A DNA stretch of 11,703 bases, taken from the NCBI GenBank assembly GCA_937911965.1, contig CALDPL010000141.1, positions 1 to 11,703 on the forward strand, written 5' to 3'. A program made the position numbers and the translations under genes. Below the pieces are notes generated by a model that saw nothing but the letters and a program-made list of their open reading frames with translations, did no database searches and was not told the DNA's origin. Shown here one piece after another: positions 1 to 6,105 of this stretch (position 1 is the stretch's first letter; each line of letters starts with the position of its first letter). This DNA is from an uncultured Allomuricauda sp. Its GTDB lineage: Bacteria > Bacteroidota > Bacteroidia > Flavobacteriales > Flavobacteriaceae.

Positions 1-353
1 GTGATCTTGTCCTGGGCATAGCGGTCGTAAATGGCGGCCACCAGGGCCCCACTGCTGCCAATGCCATAGCCTTGGGGAATGGAACTGTCAAAGTACATCC
101 CGCGGGCGATATCCCCTTCAAGGGCCTGCATGTCAAAGGACACCAATCCGGGGTCGGTTTGTTCAAGTTCCCTGAGATAGCCGCTAAAGGCCAAAAGCTT
201 CTGGTTGGACTTTTGGGCCATATCCGAAGGGTCCGCATCCCATTTCAGGGCCCCCTTGAAAAAATTATAGGGAATGGAAAGTCCCTTGGAATCCTTGATG
301 ATCCCATACTCCCCGAACAAGAGAATCTTTGAATAGAATAACGGTCCTTTCAT
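1..353 (-). CDS. Mevalonate kinase-like GHMP kinase, N-terminal part (cut by window edge)
   Basis: This is the first 117 codons of a GHMP-superfamily kinase that runs off the left edge. The start region reads MKGPLFYSKILLFGEYGII, the opening beta-hairpin of mevalonate/phosphomevalonate kinases (compare the family pattern K-x-x-L-x-G-E). Near residues 93-102 lies PQGYGIGSSG, matching the glycine/serine-rich phosphate-binding motif P-x-x-x-G-(L/I)-G-S-S. By family and by its position directly downstream of mvaD, the likely role is ATP-dependent phosphorylation of mevalonate in cytosolic isoprenoid precursor synthesis. Whether the substrate is mevalonate or phosphomevalonate cannot be told from this fragment. 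An in-frame ATG two codons upstream (base 359) is an alternative start; 353 was chosen because the flavobacterial family, as I remember it, begins MKGP. The gap to mvaD is about 130 bases, so it may be co-transcribed or have its own promoter. The ATP-gamma-phosphate and C-terminal motifs lie outside the window. Confidence 0.85.
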   Translation of the reverse strand, partial: MKGPLFYSKILLFGEYGIIKDSKGLSIPYNFFKGALKWDADPSDMAQKSNQKLLAFSGYLRELEQTDPGLVSFDMQALEGDIARGMYFDSSIPQGYGIGSSGALVAAIYDRYAQDKI

Positions 354-441
354 TGTCATGGCTAAGATACGAACAATACCCAGTTTTGGTTCGAAAATGG
401 GACAGGAATACAAATTCCATCCATGAAACCCCCTTCCCGTT

Positions 442-453
442 CCAAAATTTTGG
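442..453. repeat. 12-bp perfect palindrome between mvaD and the kinase gene
   Basis: CCAAAATTTTGG is a perfect palindrome about 90 bases upstream of the kinase start, in the 129-base gap between the two minus-strand genes. On the minus strand it contains AAATTTTG, which matches five of the six fixed positions of the Bacteroidota -7 element TAnnTTTG. No TTTG lies at the usual -33 distance, so promoter function is only a possibility; an A/T-rich palindrome of this length can also occur by chance. Confidence 0.25.
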
Positions 454-482
454 CAAAGAACGCAAAAAAATGGCTCGTTCGT

Positions 483-1574
483 TTATCCTTGGTCGCTTAT
501 TTTGACCGAGCCTTTCCCCACCCGATCGGTTATAAACTGTCCCCCTTCACAAAACCCCTGCAATTCCTCCCCCACAAATTTCAGGGCCTCCCCCTCCACC
601 GCTTCGGGATAGAGCAGGTGCACATTGGCCCCCGCATCCAGGGTAAAGCAAAGGGGAAGCCCCGTCCGGGTGCGAAAATCCCAGATCCTGTTGATGATTT
701 CCAAAGTGGCCGGTGCCATTAGGATGAAGTAGGGGGAACTGCTCAACATCATGGCATGCAGGCTCAGGGCCTCTCGTTCCACCAGGGCGATAAAGCCCTC
801 CAGGTCCCCTTGGGCCAATATGGGGCCCAAGAGGGACAGGTGGTCGTGGGCCTGTTCAAACCTGCCCTTGGCATAGGGATGTCCCTGCATCAGTTGGTGG
901 CCCAGGCTGCTGCTGACCTGCTTCTCCCCCTTGTGGACCAAAAGGATGGTATCCCGATACCCCCTGAAGACCGGGGCCACCTCAAAGGGATATTCGATTC
1001 CGTAGAGGTCGGAACTCTGTGGGAAACCGGGATGTTTGCCCCAGAGCACCAGGTCCCCCACTATGCTCCTGGCGGCACTTCCCGAACCCAAACGGGCCAA
1101 AAAGGAGGCCTTGCGCAGGAAAAACCCGGGGTTCATATCCCGGACCAATCGGCTTTCCATGTCCATCAACCCCAGGGCCAGTGCCGCCATCCCACTGGCC
1201 GAGGAGGCAATCCCACTGCTGTGGGGGAAGGAATTGGAAGTTTCAATTTTTAGGTGGTAGTCCCCCAAATAGGGCAGATAAGTCTCCACCCGCTGCAAAA
1301 AAGTATGGACCTTGGGCCTGAAGGCTTCCTTGGGCCTTCCCTCAAAGAGCAGATCAAAGGAAAATCCCTCCCCGCTATCCCGTCGTGAAAACCCGATTGA
1401 AGTAGTGGTGGCCGATCGGTCCAGGGTAAAACTGATGGAGGCATTGGCGGGAGTTTGTCCCTTGGTCTTGCCCCAATACTTGACCAGGGCGATATTGCTC
1501 GGGGCCTTCCATTTCACCGAAGCCTCTTGGGGAAGCACCCCATAGGGGCCCGGCAGAAAATCCTTTTCCGTCAT
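483..1574 (-). CDS. mvaD: Diphosphomevalonate decarboxylase
   Basis: A 363-residue GHMP-fold enzyme of the mevalonate pathway, which phosphorylates and decarboxylates mevalonate 5-diphosphate to isopentenyl diphosphate in the cytosol. All signature blocks are visible: APSNIALVKYWGK at 24-36, the phosphate-binding loop HSSGIASSASG at 118-128, SGSAARS at 164-170 (carrying the conserved active-site Arg169) and DAGAN at 313-317 with the expected catalytic Asp313. Compared with the classical motifs SGSACRS and DAGPN it has Ala for Cys and Ala for Pro; both are conservative changes. The open frame runs upstream to 1928, but that extension would cover most of the divergent tspO gene, and the protein's homology begins just after MTEKDF, so ATG at 1574 is preferred. 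The kinase gene follows on the same strand, as expected for a mevalonate cluster. The flavobacterial family is of similar length (about 360). Confidence 0.95.
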   Translation of the reverse strand: MTEKDFLPGPYGVLPQEASVKWKAPSNIALVKYWGKTKGQTPANASISFTLDRSATTTSIGFSRRDSGEGFSFDLLFEGRPKEAFRPKVHTFLQRVETYLPYLGDYHLKIETSNSFPHSSGIASSASGMAALALGLMDMESRLVRDMNPGFFLRKASFLARLGSGSAARSIVGDLVLWGKHPGFPQSSDLYGIEYPFEVAPVFRGYRDTILLVHKGEKQVSSSLGHQLMQGHPYAKGRFEQAHDHLSLLGPILAQGDLEGFIALVEREALSLHAMMLSSSPYFILMAPATLEIINRIWDFRTRTGLPLCFTLDAGANVHLLYPEAVEGEALKFVGEELQGFCEGGQFITDRVGKGSVKISDQG

Positions 1575-1592
1575 CTCAATGCAGGTTTTTGG

Positions 1593-1600
1593 CAAAGATA
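1593..1600 (-). promoter_or_regulatory. Candidate Bacteroidota -7 element of mvaD
   Basis: On the minus strand the sequence reads TATCTTTG, a perfect match to the Bacteroidota sigma-A -7 consensus TAnnTTTG, ending 18 bases before the mvaD start. Upstream there is no clear TTTG at the usual -33 spacing: the nearest TTG is only 14 bases away, and at the right distance there is TTTTA within an inverted repeat. This would give a very short leader. The -7 match is what is seen; promoter activity is inferred. Confidence 0.45.
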
Positions 1601-1615
1601 GTGCCCCAACCCCCC

Positions 1616-1644
1616 AAGAATAAAACCGAACCGATTTTATTCTT
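1616..1644. promoter_or_regulatory. Operator-like inverted repeat in the mvaD/tspO divergent region
   Basis: AAGAATAAAA (1616-1625) and TTTTATTCTT (1635-1644) are perfect 10-bp inverted arms separated by nine bases (CCGAACCGA). The dyad lies between divergent starts, so it is not a terminator by position. Relative to mvaD it covers the -33 region of the candidate promoter at 1593-1600. Relative to tspO it abuts TATTTTTA (1644-1651), which matches the -7 consensus at five of six fixed positions. It is thus well placed for one regulator to control both genes. No regulator is encoded nearby. Confidence 0.45.
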
Positions 1645-1667
1645 ATTTTTAATTGAACTTCCACTCC

Positions 1668-2144
1668 ATGAAAAACAGGTTGGCACCCATAGGCACTAGC
1701 ATTGCCCTCTGTCTTTTGATCGGAACCCTTTCGGCTTTGGCCCTGGAGGGGTCCCTGGACCATTGGTACCCCAATGTGGAGAAACCCTCCTTCACCCTCC
1801 CGGAACGGTGGTTCGCGCCGATTTGGACCCTGCTGTACCTCCTGATGGGAATATCCGCAGGATTGGTATGGGCCAAGGGCTACCATCATATTTGGGTAAA
1901 AACCGCCCTCTACCATTTTGTGTTCCAACTCCTGCTCAGTGTCCTCTGGACCCTGGTTTTCTTTGGCCTTGAAAAACCCCTATGGGGCCTGTTGGTGGTC
2001 TTGGCCCTGCTCAGCCTGGTCTTTTTGACCATCAAATGGTTCCGCATCATCAGCCGGCCCGCCGCCCTTTTGTTGTGGCCCTATGCCCTTTGGGTGGGGT
2101 ATATGGCGGTGCTCAATTACAGCATTTGGGCCATCGACCGGTAG
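1668..2144 (+). CDS. tspO: TspO/MBR family membrane protein
   Basis: A 158-residue, tryptophan-rich inner-membrane protein with five predicted membrane segments, homologous to bacterial TspO and the mitochondrial benzodiazepine receptor. The family binds porphyrins and other hydrophobic ligands and is linked to tetrapyrrole, carotenoid and stress regulation; the role here is not known. Landmarks are W-Y-x-x-x-x-K-P-S-F near residues 33-42, FAPIWTLLYLLMGISAG soon after, the central segment ending VLWTLVFFGLEKP, and the C-terminal YALWVGYMAVLNYSIW. Length fits the family (about 155-160). ATG at 1668 was chosen; an upstream in-frame TTG at 1653 would add five residues not typical of the family. 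It is divergent from mvaD, which suggests a connection with isoprenoid or pigment metabolism; that link is inference. glpK follows 79 bases downstream on the same strand. Confidence 0.9.
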   Translation: MKNRLAPIGTSIALCLLIGTLSALALEGSLDHWYPNVEKPSFTLPERWFAPIWTLLYLLMGISAGLVWAKGYHHIWVKTALYHFVFQLLLSVLWTLVFFGLEKPLWGLLVVLALLSLVFLTIKWFRIISRPAALLLWPYALWVGYMAVLNYSIWAIDR

Positions 2145-2161
2145 ATCCAATAGCGGTCAAT

Positions 2162-2174
2162 TGTGATTTTCACA
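2162..2174. promoter_or_regulatory. Short dyad upstream of glpK
   Basis: TGTGA (2162-2166), three T residues, then TCACA (2170-2174) form a 13-bp inverted repeat about 50 bases upstream of the glpK start, in the 79-base gap after tspO. The half-sites resemble those of Crp/Fnr-type regulators, but the spacer is three bases rather than six, so it is not a standard Crp site. Downstream, only a weak -7-like TAAATTCA is seen. Regulation of glpKF from here is possible but unproven. Confidence 0.3.
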
Positions 2175-2223
2175 TGGCCAACTGAAATATTTTAGTAAAT
2201 TCAAACCCACTTAAAACCACAGA

Positions 2224-3720
2224 ATGGGCGAATACATCCTAGCCATGGATCAAGGCACCACCAGTTCCCGGGCCTTGGTCTTCGACAAGAAGGGAACCAT
2301 TGTTTCCCTGGCACAAAGGGAATTCACCCAATATTTTCCAAAACCGGGATGGGTGGAACACGATCCGGATGAAATCTGGGCCACCCAGGCCGGAATGGCG
2401 GCGGAGGCCATCAGCAAAAAAGGGATCCGCTCGGACCAACTGGCCGCTGTGGGCATCACCAACCAAAGGGAGACCGTGGTGGTCTGGGACCGAAAGAGCG
2501 GAAATGCCATTTACAATGCCATTGTCTGGCAGGACAAACGCACGGCCGACTATTGCGATGCCCTGAAAAAGGAGGGGAAATCCGAAATGGTGCGGGAAAA
2601 GACCGGCCTGGTGATCGATTCCTATTTCTCCGGGACCAAGGTAAAATGGATCTTGGACCATGTGGAGGGGGCCAGGAAAAAAGCGGAGGCCGGGGAGTTG
2701 GCCCTGGGGACCGTGGACTCCTGGTTGATCTGGAAGATGACCGATGGGCAGCTGCACATCACCGATGTGACCAATGCCTCCAGGACCATGCTCTTCAACA
2801 TCAACACCATGGATTGGGACGGGGAACTCTTGGAGCTTTTGGACATCCCGAGGAGCATGCTCCCACAGGTAAGGGCCTCCAGTGAAATCTACGGCCACAC
2901 CCACCCCAACATCCTCGCCTCGAGCATTCCGATAGCGGGCATTGCCGGGGACCAACAGGCCGCCCTCTTCGGGCAGATGTGCACTGAGGAAGGAATGGTA
3001 AAGAACACCTATGGAACGGGCTGTTTTATGCTGATGAACATCGGGGAAAAGCCCATAGTATCCAAAAACAAACTCTTGACCACAGTGGCCTGGAAGCTCG
3101 ATGGAAAGGTCCAATACGCCCTGGAGGGAAGTATATTCATCGCCGGGGCCGTAGTGCAATGGCTCAGGGACTCCCTAAAGATCATCAAGAACTCGGCCGA
3201 GGTGGAATCCCTGGCCCGCTCGGTGGAGGGCTCCGAAGGGGTATATTTTGTCCCTGCCTTTGCCGGTTTGGGGGCACCCCATTGGAACCAGCACGCCCAG
3301 GGCAGCATCTTTGGCCTGACCCGGGGCAGCACGGATGCCCATATAGCCCGTGCGGCCCTGGAATCCATCGCCTATCAGACCATGGACGTCCTCAAGGCCA
3401 TGGAGGCCGATTCCGGGATTTCCATACAGGAGCTGCGGGTGGACGGCGGGGCGACGGTCAATGATACCCTGATGCAGTTTCAGGCCGATGTGCTCAATAC
3501 CGTCACCCTAAGGCCCAAGATCGTGGAGACCACGGCCATGGGCGCCGCTTATCTGGCAGGCCTGGCCGTGGGCTTTTGGAAGGACGAAAAGGAAATCCGG
3601 GACCTATGGCAGAGCGATGTCCATTTCCGGCCCAAGACCGACAGAGCCGCAATCGAACAAGGCATCAAAGGCTGGTACCGGGCCATAGGGGCCCTGGAAC
3701 ACTGGACCGAGAACCCATAA
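2224..3720 (+). CDS. glpK: Glycerol kinase
   Basis: A 498-residue FGGY-family sugar kinase that phosphorylates glycerol to sn-glycerol 3-phosphate with ATP in the cytosol. Visible motifs: the phosphate-1 loop DQGTTSSR at 9-16; NQRET at 80-84, whose Arg82 and Glu83 correspond to the glycerol-binding pair of E. coli GlpK; VWQDKR at 101-106; Tyr134; [11 protein letters not shown] at 241-251 with the catalytic base Asp243; NTYGTGCF at 261-268; and the C-terminal VDGGA and [12 protein letters not shown] of the ATP site. Length is normal for the family. The loop after SSEIYG (219-224) reads [10 protein letters not shown]: it lacks both the Gly/Arg fructose-bisphosphate loop of the E. coli enzyme and the YHFYG histidine phosphorylated by HPr in Firmicutes, so both known controls are probably absent. 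glpF begins 29 bases after the stop, so the two very likely form one operon. No clear Shine-Dalgarno sequence is seen. Confidence 0.97.
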   Translation: MGEYILAMDQGTTSSRALVFDKKGTIVSLAQREFTQYFPKPGWVEHDPDEIWATQAGMAAEAISKKGIRSDQLAAVGITNQRETVVVWDRKSGNAIYNAIVWQDKRTADYCDALKKEGKSEMVREKTGLVIDSYFSGTKVKWILDHVEGARKKAEAGELALGTVDSWLIWKMTDGQLHITDVTNASRTMLFNINTMDWDGELLELLDIPRSMLPQVRASSEIYGHTHPNILASSIPIAGIAGDQQAALFGQMCTEEGMVKNTYGTGCFMLMNIGEKPIVSKNKLLTTVAWKLDGKVQYALEGSIFIAGAVVQWLRDSLKIIKNSAEVESLARSVEGSEGVYFVPAFAGLGAPHWNQHAQGSIFGLTRGSTDAHIARAALESIAYQTMDVLKAMEADSGISIQELRVDGGATVNDTLMQFQADVLNTVTLRPKIVETTAMGAAYLAGLAVGFWKDEKEIRDLWQSDVHFRPKTDRAAIEQGIKGWYRAIGALEHWTENP

Positions 3721-3749
3721 AATAACCAATTTAAATCCAAACAAACCAT

Positions 3750-4478
3750 ATGACTCCTTTCATTGCAGAATTGCTGGGCACCTTCCTTTTGATCCTCATG
3801 GGAAACGGGGTAAATGCCAACGTCATCCTAAAGAAAACCTACGGAAGCGGATCCGGATGGATCGTGATCACCACCGGTTGGGCCCTGGCCGTTTATACCG
3901 GAGTGGTCGTGGCGGCACCCTATAGTGGGGCCCACCTGAACCCCGCGGTCACCCTGGGACTGGTCGTGGCAGGGGAATTTCCCGCCGAACAGATTCCCAC
4001 CTACATCCTGGCCCAGTTCATCGGGGCCATGCTGGGGGCCTTCTCGGTATGGTTGATGAACCGGAACCATTTTGAGGCCACGGATACCGGGGACGACAAG
4101 CGGGCGGTCTTCTGCAATGCACCGGCCATACCCAACACCTTTGCCAACCTGCTCACCGAGATCCTGGGCACCTTTGTACTCATTTTCGCCGTGCTCTATT
4201 TCACCGATGCGGTACTGTCCTCGGACAACACCATCATCGGGCTGGGCTCCTTGGGGGCCCTGCCCGTGGCCCTGATCGTCTGGGGCATCGGCCTTTCCCT
4301 GGGCGGGACCACCGGCTATGCCATCAATCCTGCCAGGGACCTGGGACCCCGGATCGTCCACGCCCTGCTCCCCATAAAAAACAAGGGGTCCAACGGTTGG
4401 GGCTATTCCTGGATCCCGGTCCTGGGACCCCTATTGGGGGCCGTATTGGCCGCCGGGCTGGCCTTGTATTTGGGGTAG
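3750..4478 (+). CDS. glpF: Glycerol facilitator (aquaglyceroporin, MIP family)
   Basis: A 242-residue six-helix inner-membrane channel that lets glycerol diffuse into the cell for trapping by GlpK. Both pore half-helices are intact: SGAHLNPAVTLG (NPA at 64-66) and GYAINPARDLGPR (NPA at 193-195). The Asp after the second NPAR (Asp197) is a mark of glycerol-conducting members rather than water-only aquaporins. By alignment to E. coli GlpF the selectivity-filter residues would be Trp44, Tyr190 (Phe in E. coli) and Arg196; the Trp/Tyr/Arg set resembles Gram-positive-type facilitators. The start MTPFIAELLGTFLLI places the first helix directly at the N-terminus, as usual. It follows glpK by 29 bases, and no glycerol 3-phosphate dehydrogenase gene follows. 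The high GC of this gene stops abruptly at its end. Confidence 0.96.
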   Translation: MTPFIAELLGTFLLILMGNGVNANVILKKTYGSGSGWIVITTGWALAVYTGVVVAAPYSGAHLNPAVTLGLVVAGEFPAEQIPTYILAQFIGAMLGAFSVWLMNRNHFEATDTGDDKRAVFCNAPAIPNTFANLLTEILGTFVLIFAVLYFTDAVLSSDNTIIGLGSLGALPVALIVWGIGLSLGGTTGYAINPARDLGPRIVHALLPIKNKGSNGWGYSWIPVLGPLLGAVLAAGLALYLG

Positions 4479-4492
4479 GGAACGGCTTAAGG

Positions 4493-4522
4493 TCAAGAAG
4501 ACTTGCTCTACTTAGTCTTTGA
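4493..4522 (+). other. Bulged hairpin just downstream of glpF
   Basis: TCAAGAAGACT (4493-4503) can pair with AGTCTTTGA (4514-4522): nine base pairs with a two-base bulge and a ten-base loop, starting 15 bases after the glpF stop. No T-run follows, so it is not a standard terminator; it may shape or protect the 3' end of the glpKF transcript. The fold was worked out by eye only. Confidence 0.35.
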
Positions 4523-4608
4523 AGGGAAATGGATTGCCTATTGCACTCTGTTCAACACCGATGAAATTAGATGTGAATTCTAATTTGTACGATTATGTTG
4601 TCTCCATA

Positions 4609-4630
4609 GAGCACTTTAGTGTGCTTTTTG
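4609..4630 (+). terminator. Weak intrinsic terminator candidate after glpF
   Basis: AGCAC (4610-4614) pairs with GTGCT (4621-4625) across a six-base loop and is followed by a short T-run (five T's, 4625-4629, the first of them paired in the stem). A five-pair stem is short for an intrinsic terminator, so this is tentative. It is 130 bases past the glpF stop. Confidence 0.35.
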
Positions 4631-4712
4631 CTTAATTAAAGAGGATTTGATTTTGTGGTTGAAGGAATCCTTGCTTTTGAAATTGGCGGAAAAACCAAAA
4701 TGCACCCATTCA

Positions 4713-4739
4713 TTGATCCCTTGTGTTTAAGGGGGTCAA
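4713..4739 (+). other. Hairpin in the glpF downstream region
   Basis: TTGATCCCTT (4713-4722) pairs with AAGGGGGTCAA (4729-4739) around the loop GTGTTT, with one G-T wobble and one bulged G. No T-run follows. Together with the hairpins on either side it makes this region likely to be structured if transcribed. Confidence 0.3.
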
Positions 4740-4770
4740 ATTTCCAGGACCAATACGATGAAAATTATTG

Positions 4771-4811
4771 AACCGTGCAAATCTCAAATTTACTTTGAGA
4801 TTTGCATGGTT
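4771..4811 (+). terminator. Strong intrinsic terminator with 18-bp stem
   Basis: ACCGTGCAAATCTCAAA (4772-4788) pairs along its whole length with TTTGAGATTTGCATGGT (4794-4810), with one G-T wobble and a five-base loop TTTAC; a further A-T pair (4771/4811) makes 18. On the plus strand it runs into a T-rich tail (TTTTCCTTTCT). It is the clearest terminator in the window, yet it lies almost 300 bases past glpF, so it ends either a long glpKF 3' region or a separate short transcript. The long stem could also stop some minus-strand transcription, but the tail on that side is poor in T. Confidence 0.75.
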
Positions 4812-4869
4812 TTCCTTTCTGGGATTATTTCAATTCAATGTTTGGTCGTTCATTTTCTGTTAACATTCC

Positions 4870-4928
4870 ATAACCGAAAAAACTTTATGAAACTTGCCAC
4901 TTTTTACGGGTATAACCGTAAAAACTTT
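4870..4928 (+). repeat. Pair of 17-bp near-identical direct repeats 42 bases apart
   Basis: ATAACCGAAAAAACTTT (4870-4886) and ATAACCGTAAAAACTTT (4912-4928) differ at one base. Their start-to-start distance is 42 bases, four turns of B-DNA, so both would be on the same helix face. The second copy forms the right half of the dyad at 4901-4924. Such phased repeats are typical of regulator binding sites, but no plus-strand gene follows. Confidence 0.6.
4901..4924. promoter_or_regulatory. Perfect 9-bp inverted repeat, probable operator
   Basis: TTTTTACGG (4901-4909) and CCGTAAAAA (4916-4924) are perfect inverted arms around GTATAA. The symmetry and length fit a dimeric regulator site. It lies about 55 bases upstream of a -7-like box (centre to centre), a position suited to an activator. 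The regulator is not identified. Confidence 0.5.
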
Positions 4929-4966
4929 TCCCGATAGGATAGGTCCCCGACATCCCGGAACCACTC

Positions 4967-4974
4967 AATCTTTG
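4967..4974 (+). promoter_or_regulatory. -7-like promoter box without a downstream gene
   Basis: AATCTTTG matches five of the six fixed positions of TAnnTTTG. No TTG is seen at the -33 distance, which would suit an activator-dependent promoter given the operator-like repeats upstream. The first ATG after it (5021) opens a frame of only 14 codons before a stop, so no functional gene is apparent. Confidence 0.35.
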
Positions 4975-5084
4975 TATCTCCATAATCTCACGGTCCGATC
5001 GGTGGTTGTTTCCAACCCATGGACAGCGCCGCGGAATTCCCCTCCAAACATTTAAATAGTTGAAGCTTCAAACAAGGTGAAACT

Positions 5085-5948
5085 TTACATCCTGTGACCC
5101 AAACGCAGCATATACACTTCGAAAATATCGGGAGCGATTTCCTTTAATTGTTTTCTGTATTGGATATTGGCCTTATGCTCGTTATTGTACTGGGTATCGG
5201 ATAATTTCTGGACCAATTCATAACATTGTATCGCGTGCCCGTGCCGCTCGTCCCAGATCTTTGGTCCATCCGTCAGGGACAGGTAGGGCAAAATGTCGTA
5301 GAGCCGTCCATAAACGGCCGCCTTTTCCAACCCGTGGGCTTGGACCAAGGAACTTAGTCCTTCGTGTACGATCCTATGTTCAAGGTTCCTGTCAGGATGA
5401 AACAACATGGCCCGGCCATAATTGCGACAGGCTTGTGAATGGTTCCTGTTCAAGCATTGTGCCTGGCCCAAAAAGTATAACAAGCCAATATCCTTGGGCA
5501 TTTGTTCCACATAATGGGATGCAAAACTTTCCGCCTTTGGGTACATTTCGAGCTTCAACAGCAAATCAAATAGGGTTTCAAATTGATTTGGATCCCAGGC
5601 ACATTGAACTTGAAAAAGGTCCGTGATATACCCCAATAGGTTATTCTTGAACCCCTTCATTTTGGAATCAAAGGGATATGCCGTAAAGGAGTCAAGAATT
5701 CCTCGGGTGCTTGGATTATTGGGTTTCAAAGAGCTTTTATCCGATCCTGGAATCAAGGGGTCGAGGAGCCTTTCCTGCCAATACCGACAGGTTTCCAGGG
5801 CAGAGGCTATGGATTCTTCTTCCCCGATCGGGGACTTCATGGCCAAATTGAACTCGTCAATGGCCTCCTTCAACCTAAGGTCCGAAAGGAGCCTATATCC
5901 GTTTTCAAGGGCCACGTTATCCCATAAGCTAGGTTGGTAAGGGGGCAT
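5085..5948 (-). CDS. TPR-like repeat protein of unknown function
   Basis: A 287-residue protein I do not recognise by name. It has no signal peptide or membrane segment and is probably cytosolic. Helical-repeat character is visible: residues 11-38 (ALENGYRLLSDLRLKEAIDE and on) have TPR-like spacing of small and aromatic residues. Residues 120-150 and 152-186 (GLLYFLGQAQCLNRNHSQAC, then NYGRAMLFHP) form a second and third unit resembling the TPR pattern W/L-x-x-L-G-x-x-x-x-A-x-x-x-A. Such repeats bind partner proteins. The only ATG in the right place gives MPPYQP at 5948. It lies 157 bases downstream of the pRiA4b-like gene on the same strand and may be co-transcribed with it. GC (about 48% by eye) is lower than in glpKF. 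An adaptor or scaffold for a neighbour is possible but unproven. Confidence 0.75.
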   Translation of the reverse strand: MPPYQPSLWDNVALENGYRLLSDLRLKEAIDEFNLAMKSPIGEEESIASALETCRYWQERLLDPLIPGSDKSSLKPNNPSTRGILDSFTAYPFDSKMKGFKNNLLGYITDLFQVQCAWDPNQFETLFDLLLKLEMYPKAESFASHYVEQMPKDIGLLYFLGQAQCLNRNHSQACRNYGRAMLFHPDRNLEHRIVHEGLSSLVQAHGLEKAAVYGRLYDILPYLSLTDGPKIWDERHGHAIQCYELVQKLSDTQYNNEHKANIQYRKQLKEIAPDIFEVYMLRLGHRM

Positions 5949-6105
5949 ACGATTTCCGTTGTTTCATCACTTGTAATTTACCAATTCTTTCCGGACCAGG
6001 GTTTGCTCACCTATACGCAGGATCTCTTAAATCCACTATACGCTTAGGGGCAGGGCATGGTTTGGATCCAAGCACGGGTACGGTAAGTATGGGCATGGTC
6101 CAAAA

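Larger units (their letters stand above)
4479..5084. other. Gene-free convergent gap with hairpins and operator-like repeats
   Basis: This 606-base stretch lies between the convergent ends of glpF and the TPR-like gene. I find no convincing reading frame: the longest inspected in the first half, from ATG at 4561, is only 24 codons. It is A/T-richer than glpF. It holds, in order, a bulged hairpin (4493-4522), a weak terminator (4609-4630), another hairpin (4713-4739), a very strong terminator (4771-4811), a pair of 17-bp near-identical direct repeats (4870-4928) overlapping a perfect dyad (4901-4924), a promoter-like box (4967-4974), and a 12-bp palindrome TTGAAGCTTCAA (5060-5071) just past the TPR gene stop. 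Confidence 0.7.

Noticed and set aside
756..1253. 165-codon plus-strand frame in mvaD
   Set aside because: Antisense to mvaD, with no recognisable motif or start signal.
1575..1928. N-terminal extension of mvaD by 118 codons
   Set aside because: It would cover most of tspO on the other strand and the promoter region, and it has no resemblance to the family; homology begins at 1574.
2239..3159. 306-codon open frame on the minus strand inside glpK
   Set aside because: It lies wholly antisense to a glycerol kinase with every motif intact, and its translation is low-complexity (rich in G, P, H and D); it is a by-product of GC-rich codon use.
3828..4361. 177-codon minus-strand frame in glpF
   Set aside because: Antisense to an intact channel gene; rich in Gly, Asp and Gln without domain character.
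4561..4635. 24-codon frame from ATG after glpF
   Set aside because: Too short, no ribosome-binding signal, and it overlaps a hairpin with a T-run.
6062..6071. Palindrome TTGGATCCAA downstream of the pRiA4b-like gene
   Set aside because: Ten bases, no T-run, and palindromes of this size occur by chance.
6011..6099. Direct repeats CTATACGC (6011, 6036) and GGGCATGGT (6053, 6091)
   Set aside because: Only two short copies each, with no regular spacing across a set and no link to a gene start; no CRISPR or iteron pattern.
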